A stretch of 64,000 nucleotides of DNA from Paraburkholderia kururiensis. GTDB lineage: Bacteria > Pseudomonadota > Gammaproteobacteria > Burkholderiales > Burkholderiaceae. A program made the position numbers and the translations under genes. Location: NCBI RefSeq assembly GCF_034424375.1, contig NZ_CP139965.1, positions 5,084,001 through 5,148,000 on the forward strand, read 5' to 3'. Position 1 is the stretch's first letter; each line of letters opens with the position of its first letter. Of the stretch, positions 60,957 to 64,000 are shown in pieces. Under the pieces are notes generated by a model. It saw nothing but the letters and a program-made list of their open reading frames with translations, was not told where the DNA came from and searched no databases.

Positions 60957-61657
60957 TGCGCGCGCTCCGGCATGGCGTGACCTCTCGCGCCTCTCGCCTC
61001 GCTCGCCTCGCGATAGGCGCGCAGGCTCGCAAGCAGGCCCGCTTGCGGCTCGTGCGGCAGCACGATGCGCCGGCATGCGTATTCGACGACGAACATCGCG
61101 CCGGCGAGCGGCAACGTCAGATAGTTGGCGAACGTGGACCACGTGAGCGGCGACACCGTCGCGAACAGCAACGTGGACACGCTCGCCATCGCGATGAAGA
61201 AGAGCGTCCACGCCAGGGTGATGGTGCGCGTGTAGCGCGCGACCGCGGGCGGAAGCGGGCCTTGCATCATCGTCGCGAACTGCGTGCACAGCGGCGTGTG
61301 TCCTTCGACGAGCGTGCGGCCGAACATGAACGCCATCGCCAGATTGAAGCTTGCATGCTCGAGCCAGGCGCCCCATTCGAAGTGCCGCGCGAGCGGTTCG
61401 CGCGCGGCCCACAGCGCGGCGCAGACCGCGATCCAGAGCGCGAGCCATACCGTGCGCCGCGGCGCACGCAGCGCGGCGCCGAGCGTGGCGGCCAGCACCG
61501 GGGCGAGCACGAGCGCGAGTCCGAGGCCGCCCATGCCCGGCGTGGCTGCCGCGTAGTGCGTGCCGATCTGACACGCCATCAACGCCACGACAACGACGAT
61601 GCCGCTGCCGGCGCGAGCGAGGGGAGCGATGCGAGCAAGGCGGGCGAGGGCACTCAC
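60953..61657 (-). CDS. apeG: COG4648-type membrane protein (ApeG-like)
   Basis: 234-residue inner-membrane protein with about six to seven hydrophobic segments (for example SGIVVVVALMACQIGTHYAA, TVWLALWIAVCAALWAA, TLAWTLFFIAMASVSTLLFA). Contains FGRTLVEGHTPLCTQFATMM, typical of membrane proteins of aryl polyene clusters. The start is GTG 61657, supported by AGGAG 8 nt upstream. First gene of the minus-strand pigment operon. Biochemical role unknown. Confidence 0.82.
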   Translation of the reverse strand: MSALARLARIAPLARAGSGIVVVVALMACQIGTHYAAATPGMGGLGLALVLAPVLAATLGAALRAPRRTVWLALWIAVCAALWAAREPLARHFEWGAWLEHASFNLAMAFMFGRTLVEGHTPLCTQFATMMQGPLPPAVARYTRTITLAWTLFFIAMASVSTLLFATVSPLTWSTFANYLTLPLAGAMFVVEYACRRIVLPHEPQAGLLASLRAYREASEARGARGHAMPERAQ

Positions 61658-61996
61658 GTGGCGGCTCCTGTGCGTGTGACGCAGCGCGCGCAACGAGCCC
61701 GCGGCGTAGCGTCGGCATCGCGAGCATGACGCGCGCCCGAACAGCGGGACCCGGGATGACCGGAAGGTGCCGAAAGCCCCGAAAGTCCTGAAAGCGGCGA
61801 AAGGTTCGTCAAGGTGTGCTGCATATCCGGCGTCGTGCCCGGGTGAGGCGGCGCGCTCCTGTCTCGTTTCGTCACATGAATGGCCTTGCTGGGCCAGGTC
61901 TTTCATATCGGCGCGTTGGGTGCGATACGGTGCGGTACGCGCGTTTGGCTTGATATGGTGCCGGAAAGGCCCACAGCCTGGCGTAACGTTTTGCAA

Positions 61997-62033
61997 GCGG
62001 TTTCGCAGGCGGTTTACCGCTCTGCAGCGGTTT
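61997..62033 (+). repeat. Three direct GCGGTTT repeats
   Basis: GCGGTTT at 61997-62003, 62009-62015 and 62027-62033, spaced 12 and 18 nt start to start, in the divergent control region. Could be regulator sites; evidence is the repetition and location only. Confidence 0.35.
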
Positions 62034-62233
62034 GTAACCGATTGTTCGGCGGCATCCCCGGCCGCCGGGGCGCGCGCCATTCTAGCCTAACGTCTGCTTG
62101 CGGGCCCACCCCGCACAGGCCGTGGCTTTGCCCTCGGCGGCGGTGCCTTTCTGTCCCCTTTCCATCGCTTACCCGAGAGCGACGCCGTACGGTCTGTAAC
62201 CCTTTCTTCTGTACGCCGCGCGAGCCGATCGTC

Positions 62234-62239
62234 TAGAAT
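62234..62239 (+). promoter_or_regulatory. Candidate -10 element for the ACP gene
   Basis: TAGAAT within GTCTAGAATCGCCGGG, 152 nt before the ACP ATG. No good -35 hexamer was found at the proper spacing, so this is weak. Confidence 0.3.
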
Positions 62240-62391
62240 CGCCGGGCTAACAATCTCATATCAGGCGGGCAACCAGACCGGTCCGGCAGGAGGATGGAAC
62301 GCACGCCGGAGCGCCGGGCCAAGCCCAGGCGCCGGGTTATGCGCTCCGTCGCGCTGCGACCTCTCGCCGTGAACGCCCGCAGGCAACGACG

Positions 62392-62652
62392 ATGAACCCA
62401 CTCGAAGCAGAACTGGCCGCGCAGATCATCCGCGACCTGAATCTCGAAGACGTGCAGCCCGACAGCGTGACGGCGGACACACCGCTTTATGGCGAAGGGC
62501 TCGGGCTCGACTCCATCGACATTCTCGAAATCGCGCTGATGATCTCGAAGAAATACGGCTTCGAGCTTCGCTCGGACAATCCCGACAATCAGAAGATCTT
62601 CGCCTCCATCGGCTCGCTCGCGGCCTACGTGGCGGCGAACCGCACACGCTGA
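62392..62652 (+). CDS. Acyl carrier protein (ApeE/ApeF-like)
   Basis: 86-residue carrier protein. Ser41 in GEGLGLDSIDILEIALMI is the phosphopantetheine site; the sequence ILEIALMISKKYGFELRSDN is typical of aryl polyene carriers. It holds the growing chain for the ketosynthase and dehydratases encoded across the divergent region. Only one carrier is seen, whereas two are common in such clusters. Confidence 0.9.
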   Translation: MNPLEAELAAQIIRDLNLEDVQPDSVTADTPLYGEGLGLDSIDILEIALMISKKYGFELRSDNPDNQKIFASIGSLAAYVAANRTR

Positions 62653-62688
62653 GCGCACGGCGTTGCAGGTCCCAGCGGGCGGCTTTCC

Positions 62689-63474
62689 ATGTTCACGACT
62701 CAGGCATCGTCCACACATCTCGTTCTGATCCCGAGCTACAACCCGGGCACGCGGGTGGACGACACCGTGCGCCACGCGCGCGAGAACTGGAACCCGGTAT
62801 GGGTCGTGGTGGACGGCAGCACCGACGGCAGCACGGCGCGCCTTCAAGCCATGGCCGGGCGCGATCCGGGCCTGCGCGTGATCGTCCTGCCTGCCAATCG
62901 CGGCAAAGGTGCCGCCGTGCTGGCGGGGCTCGACGAAGCCGCCGCGTACGGCTTCACGCACGTGCTCACGATGGACTCCGACGGCCAGCATCCCGCGCAT
63001 CTCATTCGCACCTTCATGGCGGCGTCGCAGGCCGACCCCGGCGCGATGGTGCTCGGTTTGCCGCAATTCGGCCCCGAGGCGCCGCGCGAGCGCGTGTACT
63101 GGCGGCGTCTCTCGAATCTCTGCGCGAACCTGGAAACGCTGTGGGCCGGTATCGGCGATTCGCTCTACGGTTTTCGCGTGTATCCCATCGCGCCGCTGCG
63201 CACGATCATGCACGGCCACGGCTGGATGCGCCGCTTCGACTTCGACCCGGAAGTGGCCGTGCGTCTGTGCTGGGAGGGCGTGCGGCCGGTGCGCATCGCG
63301 TCGCCCGTGCGCTATTTCGGGCCGGGCGAGGGCGGCGTATCGCACTTCAACTATCTGCGCGACAACGTGCTGCTCACGTGGATGCACCTGCGCCTGCTCG
63401 CGCAGTGCGTGCCGCGGCTGCCGAAGCTGATCGCCATGCGGTGGCAGGAGCATTGCTCGACGGCGAAGTCTTGA
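62689..63474 (+). CDS. Family 2 glycosyltransferase of the pigment cluster
   Basis: 261-residue GT-A enzyme with LVLIPSYNPGTRVDDTVRHA, LPANRGKGAAVLAGLDEA and the DXD-type TMDSDGQHPAH. It follows the ACP gene by 36 nt, so probably one operon. In E. coli-type clusters, as I recall, this domain is fused to the acyltransferase (ApeJ); here the two are split onto opposite strands. It likely adds a sugar to the polyene lipid. Confidence 0.85.
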   Translation: MFTTQASSTHLVLIPSYNPGTRVDDTVRHARENWNPVWVVVDGSTDGSTARLQAMAGRDPGLRVIVLPANRGKGAAVLAGLDEAAAYGFTHVLTMDSDGQHPAHLIRTFMAASQADPGAMVLGLPQFGPEAPRERVYWRRLSNLCANLETLWAGIGDSLYGFRVYPIAPLRTIMHGHGWMRRFDFDPEVAVRLCWEGVRPVRIASPVRYFGPGEGGVSHFNYLRDNVLLTWMHLRLLAQCVPRLPKLIAMRWQEHCSTAKS

Positions 63475-63512
63475 CGTCCTCGAGTGCCGGCGCGCGACAA
63501 GGAGTCTGAACG

Positions 63513-64000
63513 ATGATGATTGCGCTCTTCACGGACTTCGGTGCCGACGACATCTACGTCGGCCAGATGAAGGCCGCGCTTTTGACGCACGCCGCCCGCG
63601 AGGGCCGTGATGTGGGCATTGTCGACGTGCTGCACCGCGTGCCCGACTACGACGCGCGCGGCGCCGCGCATCTGCTCGCCGCTTTGCACGGCGCGTATCC
63701 CGACGGAACGGTGTTTCTTTCGGTGGTGGACCCGGGCGTGGGCAGCGAACGCGAGCCCGTTGTCGTCATGACGCAGATGGACGGCAAGACGCAATGGTTC
63801 GTCGGCCCCGACAACGGTTTGCTCTCCGTGATTGCCGCGCGCGCTTCGCATGCCCGGACCTATCGCATCACGTGGCGTCCCGCCGGGCTGTCGGCCTCCT
63901 TTCATGGGCGCGATCTCTTTGCGCCCGTGGCCGCGTGGCTCGCGAGCGGCGAGGTGCCCGCGGGCACGCTCGAAGAAACCAGCGGATTGCAGGTCCGGCT
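63513..64000 (+). CDS. SAM hydroxide adenosyltransferase, DUF62 (partial)
   Basis: N-terminal 162 residues of a fluorinase/chlorinase-fold protein; the gene runs off the right edge. Motifs: ALFTDFGADDIYVGQMKAAL, VVDPGVGSEREPVVV, WFVGPDNGLLSVIA and FHGRDLFAPVAAWLA, all typical of DUF62 enzymes that split SAM into adenosine and methionine. Start ATG 63513 has AAGGAG 8 nt upstream; a second ATG follows directly. It lies 38 nt after the glycosyltransferase gene, in the same direction, but is probably not part of pigment synthesis. Confidence 0.9.
   Translation, partial: MMIALFTDFGADDIYVGQMKAALLTHAAREGRDVGIVDVLHRVPDYDARGAAHLLAALHGAYPDGTVFLSVVDPGVGSEREPVVVMTQMDGKTQWFVGPDNGLLSVIAARASHARTYRITWRPAGLSASFHGRDLFAPVAAWLASGEVPAGTLEETSGLQVR

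Larger units (their letters stand above)
61658..62391. other. Divergent control region of the pigment cluster
   Basis: About 730 nt between the ApeG-like start (minus) and the ACP start (plus). It contains three direct GCGGTTT copies (61997-62033) and a -10-like TAGAAT (62234-62239). Short frames exist but none is convincing. Likely carries both operon promoters. Confidence 0.55.

Noticed and set aside
1..64000. CRISPR arrays, tRNA/rRNA genes, insertion sequences, integrase or phage genes
   Set aside because: No regularly spaced repeats, no cloverleaf or transposase motifs were recognised anywhere in the window; the repeats found are short tandem or in-gene repeats.

Overview
The window is one stretch of GC-rich chromosome from a beta-proteobacterium, most likely Burkholderiaceae of the Paraburkholderia/Caballeronia/Trinickia type. 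This rests on overall gene content: rfbFGH sugar genes, a wbpV/L/M-like O-antigen tail, a phasin, a YadA-type adhesin with an extended signal peptide, and an aryl-polyene-like pigment cluster. I could not run a database search, so genus is an inference. I saw no rRNA, tRNA, CRISPR array, insertion sequence or phage gene.

Layout. 1-2407 (minus): end of a CDP-deoxyhexose operon (rfbF, rfbG, rfbH). 3049-6933 (plus): an O-antigen-type operon of a 4-keto-sugar reductase/epimerase, an undecaprenyl-phosphate sugar-1-phosphate transferase and a WbpM-like 4,6-dehydratase. 6982-9351 (minus): a second WecA-type transferase and a family 8 cellulase. 9554-17870: corA, a frameshifted family 9 glycosyltransferase-like gene followed by an intact paralogue, a chemoreceptor, a Crp/Fnr regulator divergent from an acyl-CoA ligase, and an LprI-like secreted protein. 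18175-21873: an alpha-hydroxyketone (CqsA/LqsA-type) quorum-sensing locus with synthase, CqsS/LqsS-like kinase and LqsR-like regulator. 23477-32885: two CHASE2 histidine kinases of the same design, a lipoprotein, a TPR glycosyltransferase and an OmpR-type regulator. 33505-38627: a 1411-residue trimeric autotransporter and an OmpA-family lipoprotein. 38812-51023: phasin, CBS protein, a giant CheB-CheR-PAS-HWE kinase with its response regulator, a PsiD-like phosphatidylserine decarboxylase homologue, a Nudix hydrolase, two DUF892 ferritin-like proteins, a topoisomerase IB, a degenerate SRAP protein and a small repeat protein. 51075-63474: an aryl-polyene/xanthomonadin-like cluster, divergently arranged. 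63513-64000: start of a SAM hydroxide adenosyltransferase (DUF62).

How it works together. The theme is the cell surface and its control: O-antigen sugar supply and initiation, a cellulase, a large adhesin, an outer-membrane pigment system, and several sensory systems including a diffusible-signal quorum-sensing circuit. The pigment operon is tightly overlapped (mostly 1-4 nt overlaps). It carries an initiating ligase fused to a dehydratase, a ketosynthase with a chain-length-factor-like partner, a second dehydratase, an MMPL exporter, a LolA-like carrier, a lysophospholipid-type acyltransferase and a NodB-type deacetylase. It has no ketoreductase or second ketosynthase in the window.

The best candidates for follow-up are the quorum-sensing locus with its leader structures, the unusual pigment cluster with a NodB deacetylase and coupled mini-ORFs, the SRAP homologue that has lost its catalytic cysteine, and the frameshifted glycosyltransferase.
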